Source of the DNA: Vitis vinifera
Taxonomy: Eukaryota; Streptophyta; Magnoliopsida; Vitales; Vitaceae
Direction: 5' to 3'
NCBI RefSeq assembly: GCF_030704535.1
Contig: NC_081816.1
Location: forward strand, 9,350,001-9,414,000
DNA length: 64,000 nt
The notes beneath the pieces were generated by a model that was not told the DNA's origin, searched no databases, and saw only the letters and a list, made by a program, of their open reading frames with translations. Positions 1-9,715 of the stretch are shown in pieces; the stretch's first letter is position 1; each line of letters opens with the position of its first letter. The position numbers were made by a program, and so were the translations under genes.

Positions 1-1556
1 TTGGTATTTGGCCACGAATTTTGTTGTCAGAAAGTGTTAAAAACTTCAACTCATCTTGGTTCCTTAGGAAATTTGGGAATTCTATCAATTTGCATGAATC
101 TAATCCTAAATACGTAAACCTTGGAAGAGAACCATTGAGACGGTAGTGAGAAATGATAGATTGTTAGGGGTTAAGTCGAGAGCTCTGAGATTTTTGAGCT
201 TAACAAGCATGTTCAGCTCCACTGCCGCTCAACTTGTTTGAACATGGATAAAGAATATTAAGGTTTAATAGTTCAAATATTGAGCTTGGTATTGGACCTT
301 CCAAATTATTGCACCCAAGACCTAACTGTTTTAACAGAGTCAGGTTCCCAGGGCATGATGGAATTCTACCATTTAGTTGATTATTCTCCAGATTTAAATA
401 ATGCAGTGCAGTAGTGCAGTTAGGTTTGAAAGAAAAGGCAAGATATCACCATTTAAATTGATCTTGTCAAGGTCCAAAACAGTGAGTTTGGTCAGCTTGC
501 CAATCCAAGACGAGGTCCCAACACTGAAATCATTCCTAGAAATATCCAAGAAATTGAGATGGATAAGGTTGGCCAATGAAGAAGGGAGCTGGCCCTTAAA
601 AGAGTTATACGAAAGGTCCAGGAGGACAAGCTGGGTAAGGTTGCCAAGTACAGTTGGAACCATCCCATTGAAATTGCATGAGCAGATATAATCCTATTGA
701 GGCTGGTATCTGACCAGAGAAACTTGTCCCAAAGAGATCCAAATATTTGAGGTGACAAGCATTGGGAAATTAGGGCAAATGACCAGTCAGATATCTATTA
801 AACATCAAATTAAGGAGTTCTAAGCTTGGCAGCTTCAAAATCCCCATGGGGAATTCACCGTGCAATCCACAATTTTCAAGAGAAAGAGATATCAAAGGAG
901 ATAATTTTGCCAAAATAACAGGTACAGTAGAAGATATGTTCGCCTGACTTGGATTAAGTTTTTTTAAGTGGGTTAAGTTCTGAACCAAATTTCTCAAGTC
1001 AGGCTTTTGAAGCTGCAAAATTGGGTTGCTCGAGAGATCAAGGGAAACCAATTTGGACAGTGCTAAGATTTTCGATGGGATTTGGCCAGAGAAATGAGAA
1101 TTGGAGAGGATGAGACTTCTAAGCCTTGAAAGCTGACTGACTCCATGCGGGATCTCAGAGTAAATGAAATCACTATCAGAGAGCTCAAGGCTCCGGCAAT
1201 GCACAAGACTGAAGCGGGTGCTGCTGGAGTTGATAGAGCCACAGAGACAACTGCTGGCAAGGTGAAGGCCGATCACATGACCACTCTCCCTATCACACTC
1301 CACACAATCCCATGAGCAGCAATCACGTCTCTCTCCATGGGATTTCCATATTGCAACTTTTGGATAAGCATAAGAATCTTCAGAAGCATATTCATCAATC
1401 AAAAAAGCTCTGCTTGAACTGAAGCAAGACAAATCACTGATTATCATGGCACAGTGGCTTCTGCATAGATGAGGAAGAGTTAATAACAATTAGATGAAAT
1501 GATGAGAGTAAAACGAGAAAGCGCATCAAGATGAAGAGACACAAAATTGACCCCAT
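1..1556 (-). pseudogene. RLP (Cf/Ve-type) pseudogene, 5' part, cut by window edge
   Basis: This is a degraded tandem sister of the RLP copy at 3,001-5,986. The probable ATG at 1,554-1,556 starts a hydrophobic signal peptide. The mature N terminus follows (cap motif with CHD and LLQFKQSF-like residues, then the DCCSWD and HVIGLHL motifs), then leucine-rich repeats of the LxxLxLSxNxxxGxIP type. An in-frame TGA at 1,434-1,436 interrupts the cap about 40 codons in. A further stop ends the longest open stretch near 770, and LRR homology resumes in another frame from about 663 down to 394. The C-terminal LRRs, membrane span and tail would lie beyond position 1. Intact members of this family are single-exon plasma-membrane immune receptors without a kinase domain. 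With several breaks over 1.5 kb, this copy is very likely non-functional. The longest surviving open frame is about 240 codons. Confidence 0.85.
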
Positions 1557-3000
1557 AATTCTAATTCACTCTCTTTACCACTACTCTTGAATATACTAGG
1601 AATCAGGTAATGAGCAATGCTCTCCGGAAATGACTAAGGCCTTGTTATGCCATAATAGACCCGTCCTTCAAGTCTTTATTGAAGTTGGAAGGAAAATTTC
1701 AAAGTCTAAAACAAGCTTTCCATTTGCGCGTCTCAAAGTCTTTCGTGGAGATGCGAATATGTCTATTTGCAATTGATTTCCACCCAGATTTATTGGATTG
1801 AAACACTTCAGAAAGAAAAAAAAAAGTTAGAAACAACAATAGCACAATAATCTATTGGATTTTTGTGTTCTCTCATAATCTCCTTTCTCTATTTTCTCTG
1901 CTTCTTGGCTTGTCTTGTCTTGTATTTGGTACATGCATTATCAAGTTTTCCTTTTTTCTTCAATTCTAAAGAACATAAAATTGTTTTCAATATCAGTACA
2001 TCCCTAACACATGCACCTATTCTTATTTTTGAACACTTCATTTCAGAATTTTGTAATTTTCGAAATAAATTTACAGTGATTTAAGTGACCAATTAATCAT
2101 AAGAGAGATATCTCCCACTTTGTCAAAGGTAAACAAATTTTAGGATCTTTAATAAATTTGTGTGTTTTCATCACTTTATAGGATAAAGTTATTATATACA
2201 CTCACAAAGAATTGTGATACTTGCATAACACAAAATCTCATGATTATGTCTAGAGGTAATTTTTCTAGGCTTCCATTATTTTAGAAAAATTTAAGCTATG
2301 TTTGGTTTTGAAAAAATTAAGAGAAAATGTAAAGGAAAGAAAATAATAAGGAAAAATAAAAAATAAATATAAAATTAATAAATTATTCTGATATACTTCT
2401 TCAAACTCGTTTCATTTATGTTTACTTTTTTATGTAACAATTAAATAATTTTAAAATATATAATAAGGGATCTATGCTACTATAGAAAGAAATGCAGTGT
2501 AACCCCTGCACTTGTCCCATGCCTTCTTTACTAATTTTGCCTTCATTCCTTATAATATCTTTGATCGAATGCACTTGCATGAAACCATCTTATGACAGGA
2601 TTAAAGACAATGCCTGCTTTGTAGAGAGTATGAAATAAAGAAAAGATTTGAGAAAGAGAAGAAATAAAAATAAAAGAGAATGGGAAAAAAAAAAATTGTA
2701 TGGAATTCCATGGACAAATAGAAGGTTCATCATTTAATGAACTTAAAAATATTCCATATTGTATGTCATAGAATTGATTTGTTATTTGCCCTTGATTTTT
2801 CAGTTTTGTAGTTAGGTGCTTAGAGAATAAAGTTTTTGCCATTATTTCAAATCAAAGACTTGCAATACCGTAGAAAACAAAAGTTCAAAACACCACGACA
2901 AAGTAAGAAAAGAAAAAGGAAAGAAGAAATATGAAACCCAACAACGGAAGCAATATACATGGATCAAGAGACCTTTCAAGGAAATCGTGGTTTGATAAAT
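1557..3000. other. AT-rich spacer between the two RLP copies
   Basis: This is AT-rich sequence with short homopolymer runs. It contains the upstream region of the first RLP copy (1,557 to about 1,800) and the downstream region of the second. No open frame here has recognisable protein similarity, and no RNA gene was seen. Confidence 0.6.
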
Positions 3001-5986
3001 TCAGCCTCTATGCCCCCTTCTTGCCTTCCTCCTCCATTTTGGTTGCCTCCTTCCAAAAGTTTTCACAAACCATTCATGTTTCCATGCGGTCAAGCAATAC
3101 CCAGTAGAAATTCCAATCACTAGTCCGCTTCCATATCCCATTAATACAATTTTCCAATCAAATCCACTTGATGAACCTTGTTTAGGGGTTGATGGAGCTG
3201 GTGGTGACGCCTCAGAATTTCCACATGCCCTTCACAAAGGACTTCCACACAATCCCGGGTTCCCATCAAAGGAAGTATCTGGAAATGTTGCAAATTGTTT
3301 TCCTTGTGGTATAGGCCCTGTGAGATGATTATGAGACACATTGAAGTATGCAAGGAAAGTGAGCTGCACTAGCTGCTGAGGTATCTCTCTTGATAGCTTG
3401 TTCTGAGAAAGGTCCAAGGCCTCCAGCAGGGTCAAGTTTGCTAAGGATGTGGGGATAGGGCCTGTAAGAGCATTATTGGAAAGATTAAGTGCTTGAATTC
3501 CCTTGCGATCCCCAATGGATTCCGGAATCTCTCCATAGAATTTGTTGCTTGAAAGATCAATGACTGTTAAGATGTCGGGGGTCTTCTCATATTCCCTTCT
3601 CAAGCCTTTGTTCACTATTGTCATTGAGACAGTGTAAGCACTTTTCCATGAATATTGTGGGCCTTCAAATTCTACATCTGCTTGGATGTATTTCAAATGA
3701 TCTGCATCCACAATTCTCATGGCATCCCAATTTCGGAAGTATTCTGAAGGCAAATTACCTGTAAAATGATTGTGAGAGAGGTCAATGATGTGCAGCTTGG
3801 AAAACTCAAATTTGGTTTCGGGCCTCCCTATTGCCCCATGAAATAGGTTGGATCGCAGAATGAGAACCTGCAACCTCGGGAGAGATCCCAACCAGGAAGG
3901 GAAATTATCATTGATCATATTGTTTCCAAGAACAAGCTCCTCAACCATGATGCAATTGGCTAGTGATCTAAATATTTGCCCTTGTAATTGATTCCCACTT
4001 AAGTCAATCATCCGCAAACTGCTTGTGTTGGTGCATATTTGAGGAATGGCACCATGCAAGTTGTTGCCTCTGAGATTGAGTACAAACAGTGAAGAGCTAA
4101 GGTTGGTCAAGCATTGAGGAATCCCGCCACTGAAGTTGTTATCAGACAAATCAAGTGACCTAAGAGAAGTCAGGTTGCAGATCAATGGTGGAATTTCTCC
4201 TGTAAGTTTATTTCCAGAGACTGAATAGATATAGGTTGACGGTGGGGGAACTGGGAGTGATCCTTGCAGCATGTTAGATGCAAGGTCTAAAATGCGCATC
4301 TTCGACCACCTGAGAACAGCTGGGAGTAGGTCAAAGCCTGTAAGAAGGTTTTGACGAAGGGCCAGAATCTCTAGGGTTTCTTTGCTCATGTTCCATAGCC
4401 ACTTTGGAATTGGACCATGAATTTTGTTATCACAAGGAAGAGCAACTCCAATTCATCTTGGTTCTGCAGGAAATCAGGAATTTGGGTTAAGTTGCATGAA
4501 TTCAGTCCTAAAAGCCTAAATTTAGGGAAGGTTGCATTGGTACTGGCGTGACTGAGCAATGATAACCTATTGTAGGATAATTGGAACTTGGTGAGATCTT
4601 TGAGCTTAGATAACATGTGGAGTTCAACTGTTCCAGTCAAGTAATTGGAATGTAGATAAAGAGATTGAAGATTTACTAGTTCAAATAATGAACTTGGGAT
4701 AGGACCTTCTAATTTGTTTTCCTCAAGATATAATTCAGTCAGTCGGGTGAGGTTCATGAGCCAAGACGGGATCTGACCAATCAATTGATTCCTTGAAAGA
4801 CTCAAAATAGTTAGTTCACTCATGTTTACAAGAGAGGATGGGATTTCTCCAGTTAAATTCAACTGGTCGAGATACAAATAAGTGAGTTTTGTATGCTTAC
4901 CAAGCCAAGCAAGGGTTCCGACATTGAAATCATTCGATGAAAGGTCTAAGTGAGTTGGGTAAGATTTGCCATGAAAGAAGGAATTTGACCACTAAAAGAG
5001 TTATTTGACAGGTCTAAATAAGATAACTGGGAAAGGTGAGCAAGTGGAGATGGGAACAATCCTGTGAAATTGCACTAGCTGATGTCCAATTCAGTCAAAG
5101 AACCAAGGCTCCCAATAGAAGCTGGTAACTCACCATAAAAACTTGTACCAGCAAGAAACAACATTTTTAAGGGACTGGTTTCCTGAAATTCAGGTAAATA
5201 ACCAATCAGATCTGGATTGTACCTCACACTAAGATACTGTAGGCTTGGTAACTGAAAATTTTTCATTGGGAATTCACCGTGCAATCCACAATTTCTGAGA
5301 AAGAGAGATGTCAGTGAAGATAAACTTGCCAACTCACGAGGTATTGTTGAAAAAATGTTCACCTGACTGAGATGAAGCTTCTTTAAGTGGGTTAAGTTCT
5401 GAACCAGATTTCTCAAGCCAGGCTTTCGGAGCTGCAACATTGGGTTTGCCGAAAGATCAAGGAAAACCAATTTGGACAGTGCTAAGAGTTCCGATGGGAT
5501 TTGGCCAGACAATCTAGAATAAGAGAGTTCGAGACTCCTAAGCCTTGAAAGCTGACCAACACCAAATGGGATCACAGAGTAATTGAAATGATTATCAGAG
5601 AGGTCAAGCCTCCGGAGATGAACAAGACTGAAGAGGGTGCTGCTGGAGTTGATAGAACCATAGAGACAACTACTGGCAAGGTGAAGGCCGATTACATGAC
5701 CAGTCTCCCTGTCACACTCAACACCATCCCACGAGCAACAATCACTTTCTTCTCCTTCTCCTTCTCCATGGGATTTCCACGTTGCAACTTCTGGATAAGC
5801 AGAAGGATCATCAGAGGCATACTCATCAATCAAAAAGCTTTGCTTGAACTGAAGCAAAGCAGAGCTCTCACTATCATGGCACAGTGGCTGCCGCATAGAA
5901 GAAGAAGAGTTAGCCACCATTAGATAAAAAGATGTGAGTAAAAGGAGAAAGCGCATGAACATGAAGAGATACAAAGTTGAGCCCAT
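3001..5986 (-). pseudogene. RLP (Cf/Ve-type LRR receptor-like protein), four disabling lesions
   Basis: This is a nearly full-length single-exon RLP. The ATG at 5,984-5,986 (MGSTLYLF) begins a good signal peptide; an upstream in-frame Met at about 6,106 would not place the signal peptide at the N terminus. The layout is LRR cap (CHDSESSALLQFKQSF), a DCCSWDGVECDRETGHV motif, many LRRs, an island domain near 3,600-3,750, terminal LRRs ending in GNPGLCGSPL, an acidic/proline linker, a transmembrane helix (IVLMGYGSGLVIGIS) and a short basic tail ending at TGA 3,001-3,003. Four lesions are visible. TAG at 5,075-5,077 follows TELDIS. A net -1 frame change (probably a 4-bp loss) lies near 4,948-4,952. 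A 1-bp loss lies near 4,432. TGA at 3,232-3,234 precedes the linker and membrane helix. The frame after that last stop runs open for another 77 codons through the membrane helix, so the mutations look recent. Relatives recognise pathogen molecules at the cell surface; this allele cannot encode a full receptor. Confidence 0.88.
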
Positions 5987-6855
5987 ATTTTCTATGGATA
6001 ATAAGAAAGCAAATGGGAGTGATGAGGGATCACAGGCAGGATCCCTAGTCTTATATGGTAACGAGTAATGTGCATTGACAGCAACCCAGTAGGCCAGTCT
6101 GCCCATAAATTTTAAACTGATTCAGAATTTGCCCCTCCATGAGTCCCAGTTACTAATATTAAAAATCTCACTCACAAGTCAAGTCGTTTCTGTAGGCTTA
6201 GGGGTGGCATTAAGTAAAATTTCCATTTGCATTGACTTAAGCAAACTGCCTGCCTCTTCAATTGTTGACTATAAAGAAGCTCTGGTGGAGCCCAAATCCC
6301 CATTAGTGATGAGACCAGGTAATTATTATCTTCGAGTATGAAAAACTTTTCACAAAATTTAAATGGAATTTAATTTAATATTAATATAAAATTGAAATTA
6401 CAAATCTTTTTACACAATAAAAGAAATTATTTTTACAAATGACATTTTTTTTTTTTCTAAAAATTGTTTGGAATCAAGATACTGTTTTGGACTTTTTATT
6501 TTCTATTTTTAAAAACAAAAAAAAAATGATACTAACTCCTATATAAAATAGAACAATTCTTTGAGGCTTAAAGAGAAAATGGCTTTTAAAATTGGTTCAA
6601 AATTTAAGATACTAAAAACAACCTTATTACATCAAATTTTAACTGTTTCAGAATTTGCCCCTCCATGTCCTTGTTACTAATAAAAATCTCCATTTATTAT
6701 ATGATAATGACATACATTGGCTTAAGCTGATGAACAACCTCTCTTCGATTGGTGACTTAACAGAAGCTCTAGTGGGACTTTTTTCAATAGTATAGTAATT
6801 TAAAAAAGTTATACTTAAATTATTGTAGTAGAAGAAGTTATTACAAATATATGGT
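5987..6855. promoter_or_regulatory. RLP upstream region with duplicated modules
   Basis: This is the 5' flank of the RLP copy that starts at 5,986. Module A (about 6,048-6,330), with the phrase cagaatttgcccctccatg, recurs in shortened form at about 6,636-6,790 and again at about 8,770-9,065. Module B (about 6,350-6,540) recurs at about 10,935-11,105. No coding sequence is supported. Its role as a promoter is inferred only from position. Confidence 0.5.
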
Positions 6856-6860
6856 AGTTT

Positions 6861-7000
6861 TTGCCACCTAGGAGAGAAGGTGAATGAATAAATTTTTTTT
6901 AAACCAAAATCATCTTTTCAATGCCACCTAGGAGAGAGGAGATAGGAGAGAGGAGAGAGGGTGAACGGATAAATTTTTTTTTAAACCAAAATAATCTTTT
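6861..7000. repeat. Two direct repeats starting gccacctaggagaga
   Basis: A unit of about 60 bp beginning gccacctaggagaga and ending ccaaaatcatctttt occurs at about 6,863-6,920. It is repeated at about 6,921-7,000 with a short purine-rich insertion. It abuts the palindrome array. Confidence 0.7.
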
Positions 7001-7036
7001 CAAATTTCAAAAGACGATTTTAAAAAAATTTCAAAA

Positions 7037-7432
7037 GGGAAATCGTCTCTTCAAGAGACGAGTTTCCATGAAAAAAAATATATATTTTTTTTTTAAAAAA
7101 ATCCCAAATTAAAAAAAAAAATTCCTTGAGGAACTCGTGAAGAGACCCTCAAGGGAACTCGTCTCTTGAAAAGACGAGTTCAAAAAAAATTCTCAAATTA
7201 TAAAAAAATAAAAATAAAAAAAAAATTCCTCAAGGGAACTCGTCTCTTGAAGAGACGAGTTCCCATGAAAAAAATTTCCCAAATTAAAAAAAAAAAAAAA
7301 AAAAAAACAATTCCTCAAGGGAACTCGTCTCTTCAAGAGACGAGTTCCCATGAAAAAAAAATATTTTAAAAAAAAATCCCAAATTAAAAAAGGAAAAAAA
7401 AAAAACAATTCCTCAAGGTAACTCGTCTCTTA
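7037..7432. repeat. Array of palindromic units with 14-bp perfect stems
   Basis: The core is a 29-31 bp palindrome made of ggaactcgtctctt and its exact reverse complement around a single central base. Copies lie at 7,037-7,067 (slightly diverged), 7,153-7,181, 7,234-7,264, 7,319-7,349, and a half copy at 7,417-7,432. They are separated by 50-85 bp of A-rich sequence that itself repeats (aattcctcaa before the palindrome, tcccaaatta after it). Short open frames here on both strands read the same repeat (KRRVPMKK-like) and are not genes. Confidence 0.85.
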
Positions 7433-7654
7433 AAAAAAATATTTTTATATATATTTTTAAAAAAAATTCCCAAATTATATTTAAAAAAAACAATTCCTCA
7501 AGGGAAATTGCGAGTATCTGACGAGCCAAGCTATTTGGGGAATCTGAATCGTTGGTCACGAATGTTATCCGGATAAGCGTTACAGCATGATCCGGACATG
7601 TCTGCCCGGGGAAGTTGAAGCGTCCTCCTCTCCCATTCGGCGACATGCGCCGGG

Positions 7655-7845
7655 TGTGAGATATCTGGAGAAGGTGGAACGTGGGCCGGACATAATTCCG
7701 GATGTGAGATATCCGGAGAAGGTGGAACATCAGCCGGACAGAATTCCGGATGTGAGATATCCGGGTGGAATAAGTGAGAATTTCCATCGGGGTGGAATGA
7801 GTGAGAATTTCCATCCGGGTGGAATGAGCAATGTCATGGCTCGTT
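7655..7845. repeat. Tandem array, left arm (48-bp and 27-bp units)
   Basis: Units starting gtgagatat occur at 7,655, 7,704 and 7,752, giving a period of 48-49 bp. They pass into about 27-bp units starting ggtggaat at about 7,764, 7,791 and 7,819. Their sequence is the reverse complement of the array at 7,993-8,200. Confidence 0.85.
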
Positions 7846-7992
7846 GAAGCTGAACCTGACGAGTGGGAACAACAGGCCCAGGCCATAGGCACCTTGACAT
7901 GGCTTGGGCTTGTGGGATCCTCCCTAAAAATTGTCGCGTGGCTCCCTCTCTTTTGGACACGTAGACGGCCCCTTGCGACACATGTCATCGCT

Positions 7993-8200
7993 CATTCCAC
8001 CCGGATATCTCACATCCGGAATTCTTCTCCGCCGACATTCCACCCAGATATCTCACATCCGGAATTCTTCTCCGTCGACATTCCAGCCGGATATCTCACA
8101 GCCGCAATTCTATCCGGCCGACGTTCCGCCTTCTCCGGATATCTCACATCCGGATCCGACCGACGTTCCACCTTCTCCGAATATCTCACATATATAAACT
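7993..8200. repeat. Tandem array, right arm (five ~43-bp units)
   Basis: Five units start cattcc or cgttcc at 7,993, 8,036, 8,079, 8,122 and 8,164. Each contains ggatatctcacatccgg or a close variant. The last unit runs directly into a TATA-like tatataaac. With the array at 7,655-7,845 it forms an imperfect inverted repeat around a loop of about 150 bp. Confidence 0.85.
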
Positions 8201-8769
8201 CTGAGGAGGCTCTCAGGGAGGTAAGCCATAAGTCATAAGTCATAAGAGATAAAGAACAAGGGATAAACATCCTGCTAAGGGATAAACGTCCTTGAGGAAA
8301 ATCACGGAGCAACACTCCCAAAGGAAAACCCTATTTTCCAACAGCTTCCAAAATACTAACTTAATCATCAGACTACATGCCACTTGCATTGTTAGTACCA
8401 TCTCATTACTCAACAATACAACAAGTTTCAAGAAGAAAAAGAGAGAAAAATCAAACAACAGCAAAATAAAAAGAAAAGAAAAATGGAAAAAGAAATAGGG
8501 TTGTACAAGAAATAGATATGGATTTAAATCTCTCAAGAAAACCATGGTCGGATTATTTAAAGCATGTTTGATTTTTAAGACATTTTTTATTCTTTAAAAC
8601 AAAAACAAAAAAAAAAAAGAGGGAAAACATGTTTTAGAATCAAAAAAAAAAAAAAAAAGATTTATAATCTTAAAAACAAAAAGTAATTTATTTTTGAAAA
8701 ACTACTTGTAGTTATTTTCAATTGCTTTTTAATACTATCTTAAAAAAATAAGTATACAAATATAAAGTG

Positions 8770-9065
8770 ATCCATAGTCTTATATAGTAATGAGTAATGT
8801 GCATTGACAGCAACCCAATAGGCCAGTCTACCCATAAATTTTAAACTATTTCAGAATTTGCCCCTCCATGAATCTCTATTACTAATATTAAAAATCTCGC
8901 TCACAAGTCAAGTCGTCTCCGTAGGCTTAGGGGTGGTATTAAGCAAAATCTCTGTTTATTAAATGACCTGCATTGACTTTAGCTAATGAACTGTCTCTCT
9001 CTTTAATCGGTGACTTGATAGAAGCTCTGGCGGAGCCAAATTTCCATTAGTGATGAGACCGGGTA
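8770..9065. repeat. Detached copy of RLP upstream module A
   Basis: This segment matches 6,048-6,330 almost base for base over long stretches (for example gtaatgtgcattgacagcaa and cagaatttgcccctccatg). No RLP coding sequence lies downstream of it on the minus strand; poly-A-rich sequence and the repeat block 6,861-8,423 sit there instead. Confidence 0.75.
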
Positions 9066-9343
9066 AAGTTCATTCGGAAGAGTGAAAGGACACCCACAAG
9101 GTGCAGTGATACTGATAGCTATCTAGAATAAGCCCCTTGCCAAGTCTTGGTCACCACAAAAAATCCCACTACCACGTCCAAGTCTCCGTAAGCTGAGGAG
9201 CTTCAAGCAACACTTCACACCACATCGTTTTAGAATGCTGGGTTCAAAAACGAACCAACCTATCTTCATTTGGAGTCATGCTCACTCTTTTTCCAAGCTC
9301 AAGCAGCAAACGTGAAGAGAACGATAGAAGTACCATGTTTAAA

Positions 9344-9715
9344 GGTCAAGACATTTACGCTCAGAATTGATCCAACCATTAATCCATGATGTTTCATGTG
9401 TATGCTCATACTTTTTGTTTTCTTCTGTTGAGTGAAGTCTTCTCTCTCTGCGTGTTTAACGAGGGATGTAATAATGTATCCATTTTTCCACACCATGTCA
9501 TTGTCAAGCTCTAAGGGAGGACCACAGGTCAACACATTTATGCTCATAATTGATCCAACTGTTAATCCATGATGTTTCATGTGTATGCTCATACTTTTTT
9601 ATTTTTTTGTTGTTTAGTCAAGTTTTCTCTCTTTGTGTGTTTAATTTGGAATGGAATAATGTATCCATTATTCCACACCATGCCATTGTCAAGCTCTAAG
9701 GGAGGACCAAAGGTC
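9344..9715. repeat. Tandem duplication, unit about 184 bp
   Basis: Two adjacent copies start with ggtcaa at 9,344 and 9,527, and a third ggtc closes the pair at 9,712. Both share ttaatccatgatgtttcatg, tgtatgctcatactttttt and caagctctaagggaggacca. A minus-strand open frame across both copies repeats MSIHMKHHGL twice; this is a by-product of the duplication. Confidence 0.85.

Larger units (their letters stand above)
6861..8423 (+). mobile_element. Possible solo LTR made of nested repeats
   Basis: This block has the layout expected of a long LTR. Repeat-rich sequence comes first (palindrome array 7,037-7,432; facing tandem arrays 7,655-8,200), then a TATA box (tatataaac near 8,190), then a transcribed-looking leader. 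A 5-bp direct repeat, AGTTT, flanks the block at 6,856-6,860 and 8,424-8,428, and the right end is CA. The left end reads TTGCC rather than TG, and no gag or pol is present. A non-LTR origin or a chance 5-bp match therefore remains possible. The boundaries are tentative. Confidence 0.35.

Noticed and set aside
5987-6106. N-terminal extension of the RLP starting at an upstream Met (MGRLAYWV)
   Set aside because: It would place about 40 residues before the signal peptide. The Met at 5,986 gives the normal family start.
7166-7408. Lys-rich or Phe-rich small proteins on both strands
   Set aside because: They translate the palindrome array and A-runs and repeat the same words.
9299-9592. Small minus-strand protein with an internal repeat (MSIHMKHHGL twice)
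   Set aside because: It is explained by the 184-bp tandem DNA duplication, and no start context or family is recognisable.
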